This document shows positions 40,434-51,044 of a stretch of DNA of 64,000 nucleotides, piece after piece. This stretch comes from Peribacillus muralis (GTDB lineage Bacteria > Bacillota > Bacilli > Bacillales > DSM-1321). How positions within the stretch are numbered: the stretch's first letter is position 1; each line of letters begins with the position of its first letter. Location of the stretch: the NCBI RefSeq assembly GCF_001645685.2, contig NZ_CP017080.1, forward strand, positions 4,517,051 to 4,581,050, written 5' to 3'. Both the position numbers and the translations under genes were made by a program. A model generated the notes under the pieces. It was not told where the DNA came from. It was given only the letters and a program-made list of their open reading frames with translations, and searched no databases.

Positions 40434-41936
40434 TCATTCCAGAAGGGTTTGCACCAACTTCACGTACTTCGATAAGGTTGACACGGATATGAAATGTTTG
40501 TCTGCAATTGCCTGTTTGCTGACTTTCTCATTTTTAAGCTGATTCCATACGTATTCCACTGCTGAGGCCCAACCTGCGGGATTGTTGAGTTTTTGCCCGG
40601 ATTTCACCGCTTCGATGAAGACGGAAAACCACATGAGGTAGAGCCCCGCTTCATCCAATTGAATTGGCTGGAAATGCCGGTATAATAATTCAGCCGTACG
40701 ATCGGCAAAATCGACGGGAGCCAATTGACGATCTTTGGAAGGAGCCTGCACAAGGGCGGCATAATCCCGTTCGAGATCAGTGAAATTCTGATTTAAATTG
40801 AGCACTTGGTTTTTCAATAGCTTCTGTTTATGGACCGAATGCTTCAGTAGGAAAATGGCAAACAGCCTTTCTTCGATAAACTCGCTTTCCAGCCGTTTTA
40901 TAATGGAAGGAAAGTGATGTTCAAAGCCATCCGAGGTAGCATTCATATCGCCCCATGGCTCCATGCCTTCCTTTTCGGGGTTCATTTCCACGACTTTTTT
41001 CCAAGCCTTTCTAGCTACCTGCTCATGCCCTAAGTGATAAGCGGATATCGTTAGCCAATAGTAGAAGGTTCCGTCACCTTCGAAACCTTGCTTTTGCAAG
41101 ACTTTTAGCCATTTATACGCAGAGGCATAATTTCCGATCAAGGCGAAGGTCGCTCCAAGCTTGAAACGATGTTCGGATAGCATCGGCCGGATTTTCTCCA
41201 ACATCTGTATGAGCTCCTCAACCTTCACTTCATCCTGTTGATAATGATGAAAAACGACGAGGTTGCAAAGCGCATGCAGGTTTCCTGGGCTTTTTTCCAG
41301 CACTTCATCCAAGGTCTCAAAGGCATCCTCCACTTGGCCAAGGTAGAAATAGGCTAACGCCAAGTTATTATAAGCCGACCAGTAGTCCTCATACTCGGCT
41401 ATCGTTTCCTTCAATACCTCGATTGCCTTCGGGAAGTTCCCCGATTCCAAATATTCACGCGCTTTCTCTTGTTTGGCAATGAGTCCATCATGCTTAAAGG
41501 GGTTCTCTTCCGATTCATCCGTCTCGAAGGTAATCAGTTCGAGTAAATCCTCAGCATCATCACTGAACTCCCCATCGACTTCTTTATCTAGATAAGCACT
41601 TGCGTGACGATACGCTTCCTTGAACATGCCTAAGTGGGCATAATTATTTGCCAGGAAGTAATGACATTCCGACATATAAGGATCCATCACATCGAGAATG
41701 TTTTCCAAGAGATTGTTTGAATAATTATATTCACCGATTTCCGAGCATGTGATTGCCAATTGGCAGGCTATCATCGGTTCCGCTGGTTCAAGTTCAAGCG
41801 CACGCTCCAAGTATTTTTTTGATTTTGGCAGTTCTCTTCTATGATATGCTTTTAAACCCTTGGTGAAATAATACTCACCTGTTGGGTGAAAGGTTAAAAT
41901 TTTTGCCTGTTGGCCAAATTTAGAGTCTTTACTCAT
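40434..41936 (-). CDS. yvcD: Tetratricopeptide-repeat protein (YvcD-like)
   Basis: A 500-residue cytosolic protein made mainly of helical tetratricopeptide repeats (for example GEYYFTKGLKAYHRRELPKSKKYLERALEL and SAYNNLALAYFYLGQVEDAF). The C-terminal ~60 residues form a winged-helix-like end (WNQLKNEKVSKQAIADKHFISVSTLSKYV). It matches YvcD in size and position beside trxB; its molecular role is unknown. GGAGG lies 5 nt before the chosen ATG; the upstream open frame is not used. Confidence 0.88.
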   Translation of the reverse strand: MSKDSKFGQQAKILTFHPTGEYYFTKGLKAYHRRELPKSKKYLERALELEPAEPMIACQLAITCSEIGEYNYSNNLLENILDVMDPYMSECHYFLANNYAHLGMFKEAYRHASAYLDKEVDGEFSDDAEDLLELITFETDESEENPFKHDGLIAKQEKAREYLESGNFPKAIEVLKETIAEYEDYWSAYNNLALAYFYLGQVEDAFETLDEVLEKSPGNLHALCNLVVFHHYQQDEVKVEELIQMLEKIRPMLSEHRFKLGATFALIGNYASAYKWLKVLQKQGFEGDGTFYYWLTISAYHLGHEQVARKAWKKVVEMNPEKEGMEPWGDMNATSDGFEHHFPSIIKRLESEFIEERLFAIFLLKHSVHKQKLLKNQVLNLNQNFTDLERDYAALVQAPSKDRQLAPVDFADRTAELLYRHFQPIQLDEAGLYLMWFSVFIEAVKSGQKLNNPAGWASAVEYVWNQLKNEKVSKQAIADKHFISVSTLSKYVKLVQTLLE

Positions 41937-42015
41937 GTAATCCTCCATCTTCAAGTTGATTAACCATAGTATTATAACATATTGGAGTAATTTTGCCGAA
42001 TAATTCAAGAAAATG

Positions 42016-42033
42016 GAAAAAGGGTTCAAACCC
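42016..42033 (-). terminator. Weak terminator after the aldehyde dehydrogenase gene
   Basis: On the minus strand GGGTT and AACCC (2-nt loop, in practice a 4-bp stem with a 4-nt loop) are followed by five T. It stands about 85 nt past the stop and before yvcD. Confidence 0.4.
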
Positions 42034-42117
42034 ATGATTACTGGAAACATCCGGCAACGCCGATATCATTTTTGGGTGCAGCCATTGAGTATTGTATTAT
42101 GGATTTTCCTCGTCCCT

Positions 42118-43575
42118 TTAGAAAGGATATTGGCGGGCAACGGTTTGCTTGGAAATCCATTTGGTGACAGTGAATTCCTCCACTACCCACGGGTTGCCGA
42201 AGCGTCCCATTCCACTCATCTTATTTCCGCCAAAAGCAACGTTCGGACCATCATTTACTGTCTGATCGTTGATATGTGTCATCCCACTATCGATTTCGAG
42301 ACCTAATCGTTCGCCTCTCTCCAAATCGTCGGTGAAGATGGCAGAACTCAAACCGTATTCGGTATCATTGGCTATCTCGATGGCCTCTTCATCGCTCTCC
42401 GCTTTAATGATGGAAACGACCGGTGAGAATAATTCAGTTTGAGCAATCTTGTCCGTATTTTTCACATCACGGAAAATATATGGCGTCAGGACATTTCCTT
42501 CCCGTTTTCCTTCAAGAGCAAGAACGGCCCCGCTTTGCTTGGCCTCCTCGATGTAGCGCTGCGCTTTTTCGATTTGGCTTTCATTCACAAGCGGCCCAAT
42601 GACGGTCTTGGGATCTAACGGATTTCCGTAAGGTAGCGCCTTGGCCCGTTCCACGAATTTTCCGATGAAGTCTTCGTAAAGGTCCTTATGGACGATGATT
42701 CGGTTAATGCTCATGCATATTTGTCCTTGGTGCAAGTACTTTCCAAAGATGGCTGCATCGGCTGCGCGATCGACATTGGCATCCGAGAGGACGATAAAGG
42801 GATTGTTGCCACCTAGTTCAAGTGCCACACGTTTTAAATTCTTCCCGGCGACTTCGCCAATATGGCGTCCAACTGGTGTTGAACCCGTGAAACTGATTAA
42901 CCTCGGAATCGGATTGGTAAGCATGTCATCCCCGATTTCTTCCAAATCAGTAATGATCATGTTCAATACCCCTTTTGGAAGACCTGCATATTCAAAGGCG
43001 GCAGCGATGATGATTCCGCCTGAATAGGAAACTTGAACATCCGGTTTGTGAACGACACTATTTCCTAACGCTATGGCAGGAGCAATCGTCCTTACCGATA
43101 GGTTCATCGGGAAATTAAAAGGAGATATCGATGAAATGACCCCCAATGGCCGTCGATGAATGCGATTCACCTTACCTTCCACAGCCGAAGGCACCTCATG
43201 TACACGGTTCACTTCATGTGCATATGTCATTGCTTCTTTTAATATCTCTATCGTCAGGCCAAGTTCAGCATTGGCTTTGATGAGGCTTCCGCCTGTTTCG
43301 CGGACGATGACATCCATGATATCTTCGCGGTTTTCCTGAAAATATGACACTGCCTTCCTCAATATCTCATTGCGTTGTTCCGGAGTTGTCTTGGCCCATT
43401 CTTTTTGCGCTGCTTTTGCATGCTCAAAGGATTCCTGCACTTGTTGGGATGATGCTAGACTTACAGTTGATAAAAGAGAACCATTAAATGGGTTAAGAAT
43501 ATCGTAGGTACGGCCCGTCAAGCCTTCCGCCCATTCACCACTAATGTAGCTTTTATTCATTGAACTGAATTTCAT
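42118..43575 (-). CDS. Aldehyde dehydrogenase (YfmT/aromatic aldehyde-like)
   Basis: A 485-residue NAD(P)-dependent aldehyde dehydrogenase. The catalytic Cys is in HQGQICMSINR, the general-base Glu in ALELGGNNPF, and the NAD-binding SISPFNFPMN and FTGSTPVGRHIG motifs are in place. Length and sequence style resemble the vanillin/salicylaldehyde-type enzymes (B. subtilis YfmT); the substrate cannot be read from sequence. GGAGG lies 8 nt before the ATG at 43575. It separates yvcD from the his operon. Confidence 0.9.
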   Translation of the reverse strand: MKFSSMNKSYISGEWAEGLTGRTYDILNPFNGSLLSTVSLASSQQVQESFEHAKAAQKEWAKTTPEQRNEILRKAVSYFQENREDIMDVIVRETGGSLIKANAELGLTIEILKEAMTYAHEVNRVHEVPSAVEGKVNRIHRRPLGVISSISPFNFPMNLSVRTIAPAIALGNSVVHKPDVQVSYSGGIIIAAAFEYAGLPKGVLNMIITDLEEIGDDMLTNPIPRLISFTGSTPVGRHIGEVAGKNLKRVALELGGNNPFIVLSDANVDRAADAAIFGKYLHQGQICMSINRIIVHKDLYEDFIGKFVERAKALPYGNPLDPKTVIGPLVNESQIEKAQRYIEEAKQSGAVLALEGKREGNVLTPYIFRDVKNTDKIAQTELFSPVVSIIKAESDEEAIEIANDTEYGLSSAIFTDDLERGERLGLEIDSGMTHINDQTVNDGPNVAFGGNKMSGMGRFGNPWVVEEFTVTKWISKQTVARQYPF

Positions 43576-43740
43576 CTGTGTATCCTCCTTATTGAAACAC
43601 TCCATTTTTGATGAAGTATATTCCTAGATAAATCATGAGTCAAGAAATTGTGTCCACCACTTTGAATCCCCGGATATATTCCATTTTCATTTCAAAAAAG
43701 CTCGTTTTGAGTGAAATGAAACGTACGGAGCGGGCCAGAA

Positions 43741-43925
43741 CTTAAACTGGCGAGTAAAGTGGTTAAATTCGCGAGTAAAAGTGCCAAATTGGCGAGTAAA
43801 GTAGTTAAACTCGCGAGTAAGGCCCCGAAATGATGAAAGTAAGCAGTGATTTATCGGAGAACCCGGGCCGGTTTCGGGAGTAACGCAAGAATTCGATGAG
43901 AACCGACCCGAATCACTCGCGAGTA
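43741..43925. repeat. Array of ~21-nt repeats, GCGAGTAAA type
   Basis: At 43741-43821 four units alternate: GGCGAGTAAAGTGGTTAAAT, TCGCGAGTAAAAGTGCCAAA, TGGCGAGTAAAGTAGTTAAA, CTCGCGAGTAAG. More degraded copies follow to about 43925. On the minus strand the unit reads CTTTTACTCGCGAATTTAAC. This has the same layout as the unit at 9821-9980 (CTTTTATCTCCGAAATCGGC). The array fills most of the 465-nt gap before the his terminator. Frames across it give FTREFN-like heptads and are not genes. Confidence 0.8.
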
Positions 43926-44000
43926 ACTTTACTTTGAATGGTATCCACTTTATGTACCTCATTCAGGGGAGCATATAGGTCGTGGCGCCTTCTAGCAGAA

Positions 44001-44032
44001 ATATAAACTGCCCTCCTTTTAAGGGAGGGCAG
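44001..44032 (-). terminator. Terminator of the histidine operon
   Basis: CTGCCCTCC and GGAGGGCAG (44008-44032) form a perfect stem with a 7-nt loop; TTTATATTT follows on the minus strand, 9 nt past the hisI stop. Confidence 0.88.
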
Positions 44033-44040
44033 ATAACCAT

Positions 44041-44697
44041 TCATTCCGTTTCTTTAGGCTCGTCCTTATCGGAGTGTCTGGCCTTCAATACATCCAGAAC
44101 AGCTTGGAAAGGCAATTCCTGTTCCTGAAGAAGGACGAATAAGTGATAGAGGAGATCGGCACTTTCCATGGACAATTCCTCGGCATCGCGGTTTTTAGCG
44201 GCGATGATCACTTCTGCCGCTTCTTCCCCGACCTTTTTGAGGATTTTATCCACGCCTTTTTCGAACAAGTAGGTTGTATAGGAACCTTCAGGCATTTCCG
44301 CTTTCCTTTTTGCAATCAATTGTTCCAATTCAGTCAGGAACATCACATTCGTTTCCAGCGCTTGACGGGCTTCGCCATTTAGATGAATCGATTCGCTAAA
44401 ACAGCTTGTTGCCCCAGTATGGCACGCAGGACCTGCTGGAACGACTGCAACGACCAATGCATCTTGATCGCAGTCATACTTGATTTCGATGATTTTCTGT
44501 GTATTTCCGCTCGTCTCCCCTTTATGCCATAATTCTTGACGTGAGCGACTGAAGAAAACCGTTTCACCCTTTTCGATCGACATTTTTAGCGATTCTTCAT
44601 TCATATAAGCAAGTGTCAGCACTTCTTTGCTGCGGGCGTCCTGGACAATTGCCGGTACTAGACCTTTTTCGTCGTATTTAATAGTTTCAAGATTCAT
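44041..44697 (-). CDS. hisI: Bifunctional phosphoribosyl-AMP cyclohydrolase/phosphoribosyl-ATP pyrophosphatase HisIE
   Basis: A 218-residue fusion. The N-terminal HisI domain ([15 protein letters not shown], then [24 protein letters not shown] with zinc-binding cysteines) catalyses step 3. The C-terminal HisE domain ([26 protein letters not shown]) catalyses step 2 of histidine synthesis. Its ATG overlaps the hisF TGA (ATGA). It is the last gene of the operon. Confidence 0.98.
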   Translation of the reverse strand: MNLETIKYDEKGLVPAIVQDARSKEVLTLAYMNEESLKMSIEKGETVFFSRSRQELWHKGETSGNTQKIIEIKYDCDQDALVVAVVPAGPACHTGATSCFSESIHLNGEARQALETNVMFLTELEQLIAKRKAEMPEGSYTTYLFEKGVDKILKKVGEEAAEVIIAAKNRDAEELSMESADLLYHLFVLLQEQELPFQAVLDVLKARHSDKDEPKETE

Positions 44698-45452
44698 CGT
44701 ACAACCACTCCTTGTTGTTTGAGAAACGCTTTTACTTCTTTGACCGATGTTTCTTTATAATGAAAGATCGAGGCAGCTAAAGCAGCATCGGCTTTTCCCT
44801 CTTCAAATGCTTCCCGGAAATGCCCGGCGTTACCGGCACCGCCCGAGGCAATGACCGGCACCGAAACAGCTTCTGATACCGCCTTTGTCAAAGCAATATT
44901 GAACCCCTGTTTCTCCCCGTCACAATCCATACTCGTCAATAAAATTTCACCGGCACCTCGGCTGACGGCTTCCTGCGCCCAATCGATCACTTCCCACTCA
45001 GTCGGTTTTCTGCCGCCGTGGGTGTATACGCGCCATGATCCGAGCCCTTCATCGTAACGGGCGTCAATGGCGACTACGATGCATTGGGCACCAAAGTAAT
45101 CCGAGCCTTCATTAATCAGATCAGGCCGGAGAACGGCTGCTGTATTTAGAGATACTTTATCTGCACCTGCTCGTAATATCCTCCTCATATCCGACAGGGA
45201 ATTAATGCCCCCGCCAACCGTGAAAGGGATGGCCAAGCTGCCCGCTACCGCTTGAACGACGTCGACCATCGTTTCCCTGCCTTCATGTGAAGCGGAAATA
45301 TCAAGGAAGACAAGCTCATCGGCACCCTCCTGATCATAAAAAGCGGCAAGCTCGACCGGATCTCCGGCATCCCTTAGCGAAACAAATTGTATGCCTTTGA
45401 CGACACGCCCATCTTTTACATCGAGACATGGAATGATTCGTTTAGTGAGCAT
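44694..45452 (-). CDS. hisF: Imidazole glycerol phosphate synthase, cyclase subunit
   Basis: A 252-residue TIM barrel. It starts [20 protein letters not shown], with the catalytic Asp11, and carries the second phosphate loop around [13 protein letters not shown] and catalytic Asp130-region [11 protein letters not shown]. With HisH it converts PRFAR to imidazole glycerol phosphate and AICAR. Its ATG follows the hisA stop directly. Confidence 0.98.
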   Translation of the reverse strand: MLTKRIIPCLDVKDGRVVKGIQFVSLRDAGDPVELAAFYDQEGADELVFLDISASHEGRETMVDVVQAVAGSLAIPFTVGGGINSLSDMRRILRAGADKVSLNTAAVLRPDLINEGSDYFGAQCIVVAIDARYDEGLGSWRVYTHGGRKPTEWEVIDWAQEAVSRGAGEILLTSMDCDGEKQGFNIALTKAVSEAVSVPVIASGGAGNAGHFREAFEEGKADAALAASIFHYKETSVKEVKAFLKQQGVVVR

Positions 45453-46187
45453 TTAACCACGCACCTTTTCCAGCGCATCTGCAACGGTAAAGCGCTTCGT
45501 ATAAATTGCCTTGCCAATGATCGCCCCTGCAATCCCTTCCGCTTCATGCCCCTTGAGGGCTAGGATATCTTCCAGTGAACTTATGCCGCCGGAGGCAATC
45601 ACGTTTTTCCCTGTTGCCTCCGCCATAGCCAAAATCCCGTTGACATTCGGACCTGAAAGCATGCCATCCGTTGCAATATCAGTGACGATGAACGTTTCGG
45701 CACCTGCATCCGCCAGCACTTTACCAAGCTCTACAGCAAGGGTTCCAGACGTTTGCAGCCAGCCATGAGTCGCAACCTTGCCATCCTTCGCATCTATGCC
45801 AATCGCGATATGCTTTCCATACTTCCTGATCATATCCTTCGTGAAGACAGGATCTGAAACGGCTGTGCTTCCAAGAATGACACGTTCCACACCATTATCC
45901 AGATAATGGGCGATATCCCGTTCCGTGCGGATGCCGCCGCCGATTTGGATGCGTGCCCCTAACTCACTTGCCGCTTTAATCACGTATGAATCATTGATGC
46001 GAACTCCCTCTTTCGCCCCGTCAAGGTCGACCATATGTATCCAATCCGCGCCTTGGTCCGCGAAGCTTTTAGCCATATCGAAGGGAGAATCGCCATATAC
46101 GGTTTCTTGATCATAGTCTCCCTGGACCAAGCGGACGCATTGGCCTCCGCGCATATCAATCGCCGGGTATATCGTAAAGTTGCTCAT
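45453..46187 (-). CDS. hisA: ProFAR isomerase
   Basis: A 244-residue TIM barrel paralogous to HisF. It begins [26 protein letters not shown], with the catalytic Asp in PAID; a second catalytic Asp is in [13 protein letters not shown]. It isomerises ProFAR to PRFAR, step 4 of the pathway. Its ATG overlaps the hisH stop by 4 nt. Confidence 0.98.
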   Translation of the reverse strand: MSNFTIYPAIDMRGGQCVRLVQGDYDQETVYGDSPFDMAKSFADQGADWIHMVDLDGAKEGVRINDSYVIKAASELGARIQIGGGIRTERDIAHYLDNGVERVILGSTAVSDPVFTKDMIRKYGKHIAIGIDAKDGKVATHGWLQTSGTLAVELGKVLADAGAETFIVTDIATDGMLSGPNVNGILAMAEATGKNVIASGGISSLEDILALKGHEAEGIAGAIIGKAIYTKRFTVADALEKVRG

Positions 46188-46816
46188 GATTTTTCCTTCC
46201 CTTCCACTAATGACAGGTAATTCCTCAAAAGTGACATGCCCATCTGCCCGCTTTTCTCAGGATGGAACTGCATGCCCAATACATTCCCTTTCGCCACGAT
46301 TGCCGGAACTTCCACAGCATACGTTGTGCTGGCGGCAATATATGCGTCATCCGTATCGGCATAATATGAATGCACGAAATATACATGGTCCGCTTCCAGT
46401 CCTGCAGTGACAGGTGAAGCGTGTTTGAATTCAAGTCGATTCCAGCCCATGTGAGGCACCTTATAAACATCGCCGCTTGCATCAATGCCCTGGAACCGGA
46501 TGATTTTTCCTGGTATGAGTGACAATCCTCGAGCTGGCCCATTTTCCTCGCTTTCATCAAAGAGAAGCTGCATCCCAAGACAGATGCCTAATATATAACC
46601 TCCTCCTGCTGCATATCGTTGCAGGAATCCATCCAATCCTTGTTTTTTCAAAAGACTCATGGCATCCCGGAATGAGCCGACACCAGGAAGGATAATCCCT
46701 GTTGCCTCCGAAAGTTCTTCCGGGTCATCCGAAATGAATGAATCGGCACCAAGTCGCTCCAGCCCTTTGCTTACGGAAAACAAATTTCCCATGCCGTAAT
46801 CGACGATCCCGATCAT
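46184..46816 (-). CDS. hisH: Imidazole glycerol phosphate synthase, glutamine amidotransferase subunit
   Basis: A 210-residue class I amidotransferase. The nucleophile Cys is in [13 protein letters not shown], and the His/Glu pair is in [10 protein letters not shown] near the C-terminus. The oxyanion strand [10 protein letters not shown] is present. It supplies ammonia to HisF. It overlaps hisA and abuts hisB (TAAATG). Confidence 0.98.
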   Translation of the reverse strand: MIGIVDYGMGNLFSVSKGLERLGADSFISDDPEELSEATGIILPGVGSFRDAMSLLKKQGLDGFLQRYAAGGGYILGICLGMQLLFDESEENGPARGLSLIPGKIIRFQGIDASGDVYKVPHMGWNRLEFKHASPVTAGLEADHVYFVHSYYADTDDAYIAASTTYAVEVPAIVAKGNVLGMQFHPEKSGQMGMSLLRNYLSLVEGKEKS

Positions 46817-47404
46817 TTACAACATTCCTTTCGTAGAAGGAATGCCTTTGACCCGCGGATCGATGGTCGTCGCTTCATCTAAAGCACGTCCGAGCGCTTT
46901 GAATATCGCTTCGATCATATGATGTGTGTTATGACCATAATGGACGACTACATGCAAGTTCATCCTCGCTTCTAGAGCGAATTTCCAAAGAAACTCATGC
47001 ACAAGTTCCGTATCGAACGTTCCGACCTTTTGTGAGGGGAACTCCGCCCTGAACTCCAGATGCGGGCGATTGCTTAAGTCGATGACTACCTGTGCGAGAG
47101 CTTCATCCATCGGGACGAACGCATTTCCATACCGCTTTATCCCACGCTTGTCTCCAAGCGCCTCCAATAACGTTTGACCTAAGCAAATGCCAATATCTTC
47201 AGTTGTATGATGATCATCGACCTCCGTATCACCTTTTGCATCGACCGATAAATCGAATTTTCCGTGTTTCGTGAACAAATCAAGCATATGTGTCATGAAC
47301 GGGACGCCAGTCTTTATCGAGGAATTACCTTCTCCATCCACACCAAACTTTAAGCTGATTTCCGTTTCATTCGTCTTTCGCTCCACGCTAGCAAAACGTT
47401 CCAT
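46817..47404 (-). CDS. hisB: Imidazoleglycerol-phosphate dehydratase
   Basis: A 195-residue monofunctional HisB without a phosphatase domain. The metal-binding motifs HHTTEDIGICLGQTL and HHMIEAIFKALGRAL are present, as is GVPFMTHMLDLFTKHG. It carries out step 6. GGAGG lies 7 nt before the ATG at 47404; a second ATG one codon upstream is less well spaced. Confidence 0.97.
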   Translation of the reverse strand: MERFASVERKTNETEISLKFGVDGEGNSSIKTGVPFMTHMLDLFTKHGKFDLSVDAKGDTEVDDHHTTEDIGICLGQTLLEALGDKRGIKRYGNAFVPMDEALAQVVIDLSNRPHLEFRAEFPSQKVGTFDTELVHEFLWKFALEARMNLHVVVHYGHNTHHMIEAIFKALGRALDEATTIDPRVKGIPSTKGML

Positions 47405-47478
47405 CATAAGTCCTCCTTATCGGGGCATGTCCCCTTTTCCCAAGCTGTAATTTGCATTCTTCCCGTAAAGAAGCAGCA

Positions 47479-48759
47479 CTATTTTCCGGATTCATTCACG
47501 CCGCGCGATTCTATGGCACGGGCGTGAGCCTCAAGTCCCTCCATGCGGGCAAAATCCGCGATTTTTTCTGCATTTTGCCGGAAGGCCGTTTCACTGTACA
47601 TGATGATGCTCGATTTCTTTTGAAAGTCATCTACATTCAGCGGACTCGAAAAACGGGCCGTTCCGTTTGTTGGCAGAACGTGATTCGGACCAGCGAAGTA
47701 ATCACCAACAGGCTCCGAACTGTAGCGGCCAATGAAGATTGCCCCGGCATGCCGAATTTTGGCCATCACTTCAAGTCCATCCTTGGTCATGATCTCTAAA
47801 TGCTCCGGAGCAAGCTCATTGACGGCTTCGATCGCTTCCGTCATATTTCCGCATACGACGATTCTTCCGTAATCCTTTATCGATGCTTCGGCAATTTCCC
47901 GGCGGGGGAGCAGTGCCGCCTGTTTTGTCACTTCTGCAGCAACCTCTTCTGCAAGAGATGCTGATACTGTCACCAAGACACTGCAAGCACGGGCGTCGTG
48001 TTCCGCTTGTGATAGCAAGTCGGCGGCAACCTCCGAGGCGATGGCTGATTCATCAGCCAACACGGCAATTTCACTCGGTCCGGCGATCATATCAATGGCC
48101 ACGTCACCGAATACCTCCCGCTTCGCCAGTGCAACGTAAATATTTCCCGGACCGACGATTTTGTCGACCTTTTTTATCGTTTTCGTCCCATAAGCCAATG
48201 CGGCTATGGCCTGAGCCCCTCCGACTTTATAGATTTCCTTGACTCCGGCAATCTTCGCAGCCGCCAAAACCGCCGGTGATAATTTACCATCTTTGCCTGG
48301 AGGGGATACCATAACGATTCGTTCCACCCCCGCAGCCTTCGCTGGCATCACATTCATCAGCACTGACGATGGATATGCAGCTGTGCCCCCTGGTACATAC
48401 ACTCCTACCGCATCAAGCGGTGTCAATTTTTGCCCTAGCATCGTTCCCGTATCATCCGTCGTAAACCATGAATTTCTAATTTGTTTCTCGTGAAACATTT
48501 CAATATTATCGGCAGCCTCCTGAATGATAGCTAGCTGTTCAGCCGACAAGGATGCTGTCGCCTCTTCCATTTCCCGCTCCGACACAAGTAATTCCTCAAG
48601 CCTGACCCCATCGAAACGTTCGGTAAAATTATGTACAGCGGAATCCCCGCTTTTCCTGACATCATGGATGATATCCTGAACCGCCTTTCGTTGATCGGCA
48701 GTACCTGCGTCAACCGAGCGTTTCAGTGAAATCCCTTCCGCAAACCGTTCAATTTTCAT
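47479..48759 (-). CDS. hisD: Histidinol dehydrogenase
   Basis: A 426-residue zinc enzyme that performs the last two oxidations. Signature segments are [59 protein letters not shown] core, [13 protein letters not shown], and [17 protein letters not shown]. It lies between hisG (26-nt gap) and hisB. No premature stop or missing metal ligand (His in AEHD and PNHVLP) is seen. Confidence 0.98.
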   Translation of the reverse strand: MKIERFAEGISLKRSVDAGTADQRKAVQDIIHDVRKSGDSAVHNFTERFDGVRLEELLVSEREMEEATASLSAEQLAIIQEAADNIEMFHEKQIRNSWFTTDDTGTMLGQKLTPLDAVGVYVPGGTAAYPSSVLMNVMPAKAAGVERIVMVSPPGKDGKLSPAVLAAAKIAGVKEIYKVGGAQAIAALAYGTKTIKKVDKIVGPGNIYVALAKREVFGDVAIDMIAGPSEIAVLADESAIASEVAADLLSQAEHDARACSVLVTVSASLAEEVAAEVTKQAALLPRREIAEASIKDYGRIVVCGNMTEAIEAVNELAPEHLEIMTKDGLEVMAKIRHAGAIFIGRYSSEPVGDYFAGPNHVLPTNGTARFSSPLNVDDFQKKSSIIMYSETAFRQNAEKIADFARMEGLEAHARAIESRGVNESGK

Positions 48760-48785
48760 ATGCTCACCTCATTTGCGCTTCTTTT

Positions 48786-49415
48786 CTACTCAATGATTGC
48801 TGCCAATCTATCCACAATCTCCGTGATCCGTGCTTCTTTAATTCGGTAGCTGACAGGGTTCGCCACCAGCCTCGAAGTTACATCAGCAATTTTTGCATAT
48901 TCCACGAGTCCATTTTCCTTCAATGTCTGGCCGGTTGAAACGATATCCACGATCCGTTCCGCCAAGCCAATCAATGGTGCCAGCTCGATTGAGCCGTTCA
49001 GCTTGATAATCTCGACCTGCTCTCCCTGTTCTCGGAAATAACCCGAGGCTACATTCGGATATTTGCTGGCTACTTTAGGGGCGATGTCACTTATTTTCGT
49101 ACCAGGTAAACCTGCTACAGCCAAGTAGCACGCACTGATCTTCAAATCAAGTAATTCATATACATCACGGTCTTCCTCCATCATGACATCCTTACCGGCA
49201 ATGCCAATATCGGCGACACCATGTTCAACATAGGTTACGACATCCATCGGTTTGGCCAAAATGAAACGTAAATTCTCCTCTTCCACTTCCAGGATCAGTT
49301 TCCGGGAATCATCAAACTCGGGAGGCAGTCGAAAACCTGCCGTTCGTAATAGCTCTGCCGCTTCTTCAAATATTCTTCCTTTCGGCATCGCTATCGTTAA
49401 AAAGCTATTATTCAT
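48786..49415 (-). CDS. hisG: ATP phosphoribosyltransferase, short form
   Basis: A 209-residue catalytic subunit lacking the C-terminal regulatory domain, as in Bacillus. It starts [19 protein letters not shown]; motifs [15 protein letters not shown] and [16 protein letters not shown] (PRPP-binding) are present. It needs HisZ, encoded immediately upstream with an 8-nt overlap, for activity and histidine feedback. GGGGAG lies 8 nt before the ATG at 49415. Confidence 0.98.
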   Translation of the reverse strand: MNNSFLTIAMPKGRIFEEAAELLRTAGFRLPPEFDDSRKLILEVEEENLRFILAKPMDVVTYVEHGVADIGIAGKDVMMEEDRDVYELLDLKISACYLAVAGLPGTKISDIAPKVASKYPNVASGYFREQGEQVEIIKLNGSIELAPLIGLAERIVDIVSTGQTLKENGLVEYAKIADVTSRLVANPVSYRIKEARITEIVDRLAAIIE

Positions 49416-50592
49416 CTTTGCCACTCCCCCCATTCCCTACAAACAAGTGCACCTCTGAAAAGGTCCTTGTAAAAGCATCCACGTTTTGGACGACGGTGAT
49501 ATCCTGAATCGTTACCCGCTTTCCTTCCGATCTTTTTATTCTTGCATTTTCGATCGCTTCCAATCGCCGTTCGGGACTGAATAAAATGCACTCAGGCGCG
49601 ACAGGCTGCTTTGGCTCTCCGAGAGCCTCGGCCAGTCGATCTACACGGATCGCAAACCCCGTTGCAGATGCGTCCCAGCCGAATTTTTCAAGCAGATTAT
49701 CGTAACGGCCGCCATTTCCGATTGGCGAACCGACTTGTCCTGCATACACTTCAAATAAGGTTCCCGTATAATAGCTCATGTGACTGACCAATGTTAAATC
49801 GAAGCTCACATATTGCCCAACGCCAAATTGCTGTAGCTGTTCGGATAATTCCTTCAGCTCCGACAGGGAATCTTGGCCCTTATTATTTTCAACTAGCTCC
49901 AGCGCCTTATCCAAGGTGCCCTCACTTCCTCTTAAAGAGGTAAATGCGATGAGCCGCTGTTTATCAATGGAGGATAGCGGCAGCGATTTTACATGCTCCC
50001 GAAAACCTACATAATTCTTTTCATAAAGAAACTTCCTTAATATAGAGGCCCTTTTCTCCGTCCCTAGTATACTTAAGAAAAATTCCTGTAAAAATCCGAT
50101 ATGTCCAATGGAAATCTTGAACTGCTTCAGACCGGCGGCCTTTAAAACATCGGCAAGCAGGGCAATCATTTCAGCATCTGCGCTTATCGATTTATTACCG
50201 ATGCACTCGATGCCAATCTGCTCGAACTCTGCCGGCCTGCCGCCTTCACGCTGCTGGGCCCGATATACATTCGCTGAATAGGCCAGGCGCAGCGGAATTT
50301 GCTGCTTTAACAGCTTGGATGCTGCCACCCGGGCAATGGGCGCTGTCATATCAGGACGCAATACGAGCGTGTGTCCCTCGGAATCAAGAAGCTTAAACAG
50401 CTGTTGATCTAAAATGGCTGAGGCCTCGCCAATCGTTTCATAATATTCCAAAGCAGGGGTCTCGATAAATTGATAGCCCCACTTCTTGATTTCATCGCTC
50501 ATTTTGTTTCTGGCCGACACTTTCGTTTCATAAAGCACCGGCAATGTATCTCTCATGCCTAACGGTTTCTCGAACATAAACGGCTTTGTCAC
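49408..50592 (-). CDS. hisZ: ATP phosphoribosyltransferase regulatory subunit HisZ
   Basis: A 394-residue HisRS-like protein without the tRNA-charging features. Class II synthetase motif 2 ([30 protein letters not shown]) and [12 protein letters not shown] are seen, but the anticodon-binding domain is not typical. It is the allosteric partner of short HisG. The start is GTG at 50592, 9 nt after AAGGA. First gene of the operon. Confidence 0.96.
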   Translation of the reverse strand: MTKPFMFEKPLGMRDTLPVLYETKVSARNKMSDEIKKWGYQFIETPALEYYETIGEASAILDQQLFKLLDSEGHTLVLRPDMTAPIARVAASKLLKQQIPLRLAYSANVYRAQQREGGRPAEFEQIGIECIGNKSISADAEMIALLADVLKAAGLKQFKISIGHIGFLQEFFLSILGTEKRASILRKFLYEKNYVGFREHVKSLPLSSIDKQRLIAFTSLRGSEGTLDKALELVENNKGQDSLSELKELSEQLQQFGVGQYVSFDLTLVSHMSYYTGTLFEVYAGQVGSPIGNGGRYDNLLEKFGWDASATGFAIRVDRLAEALGEPKQPVAPECILFSPERRLEAIENARIKRSEGKRVTIQDITVVQNVDAFTRTFSEVHLFVGNGGSGKDE

Positions 50593-50801
50593 GACTGCAC
50601 ATCCTTTTGAGTTATAGTAAGCATCTATTCAATCGGTTCGCCTTCCCCGGCCAATACCTATTCCTCTTGATACCCTCTTTTTATCCTTCCAAGATCGGAT
50701 ACGAATAAATCCTTTAAATCCATATAAAAATAGTAGCAAAAAAAATATCATAATCCTATAAATAATCATAATAATCTTATAAATTACTTTAGTTCGCTAA
50801 T

Positions 50802-50855
50802 ATGGTAACACATTGAAGTTACCATTAGTGTAACGCTGCCCCGACCTTGCGTCAA
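50802..50855 (-). promoter_or_regulatory. Promoter of the his operon with palindromic operator
   Basis: On the minus strand TTGACG (50855-50850) and TACACT (50832-50827) are 17 nt apart. Immediately downstream, covering the expected start, lies the palindrome ATGGTAAC-N8-GTTACCAT (50802-50825). The leader to hisZ is about 225 nt and AT-rich; I see no T-box sequence in it. The facing 51045 gene has a possible weak cre-like site at 50910-50923 (11 of 14 positions). Nothing else in 50593-51044 can be supported. Confidence 0.6.
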
Positions 50856-51044
50856 GAAAAAGCTGTCGTTTCGCCTTTCCCTCGCATAAGTGCTTTGTGA
50901 GAAAAAAGGAGAAAGCGCTACCTTTCACCCATTCCTAACCTCCTATTTATAGTCAAACATTGTTATTATTGTATACCTTTTGGTTTAGCTGCTTTATAAT
51001 GGTTAGTAGTTTGGCTTTATAGAAATTATTAGGGGGAAAAGAAA

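Noticed and set aside
43687..43962. 91-codon frame with FTREFN/FTRQF heptads as a repeat protein
   Set aside because: The heptads are the translation of a 21-nt intergenic repeat; no ribosome site and no gene-like codon pattern.
50593..50830. T-box riboswitch upstream of hisZ
   Set aside because: The conserved T-box AGGGTGGNACCGCG-type sequence and a terminator/antiterminator pair are not present; a palindromic operator at the promoter is a better explanation.
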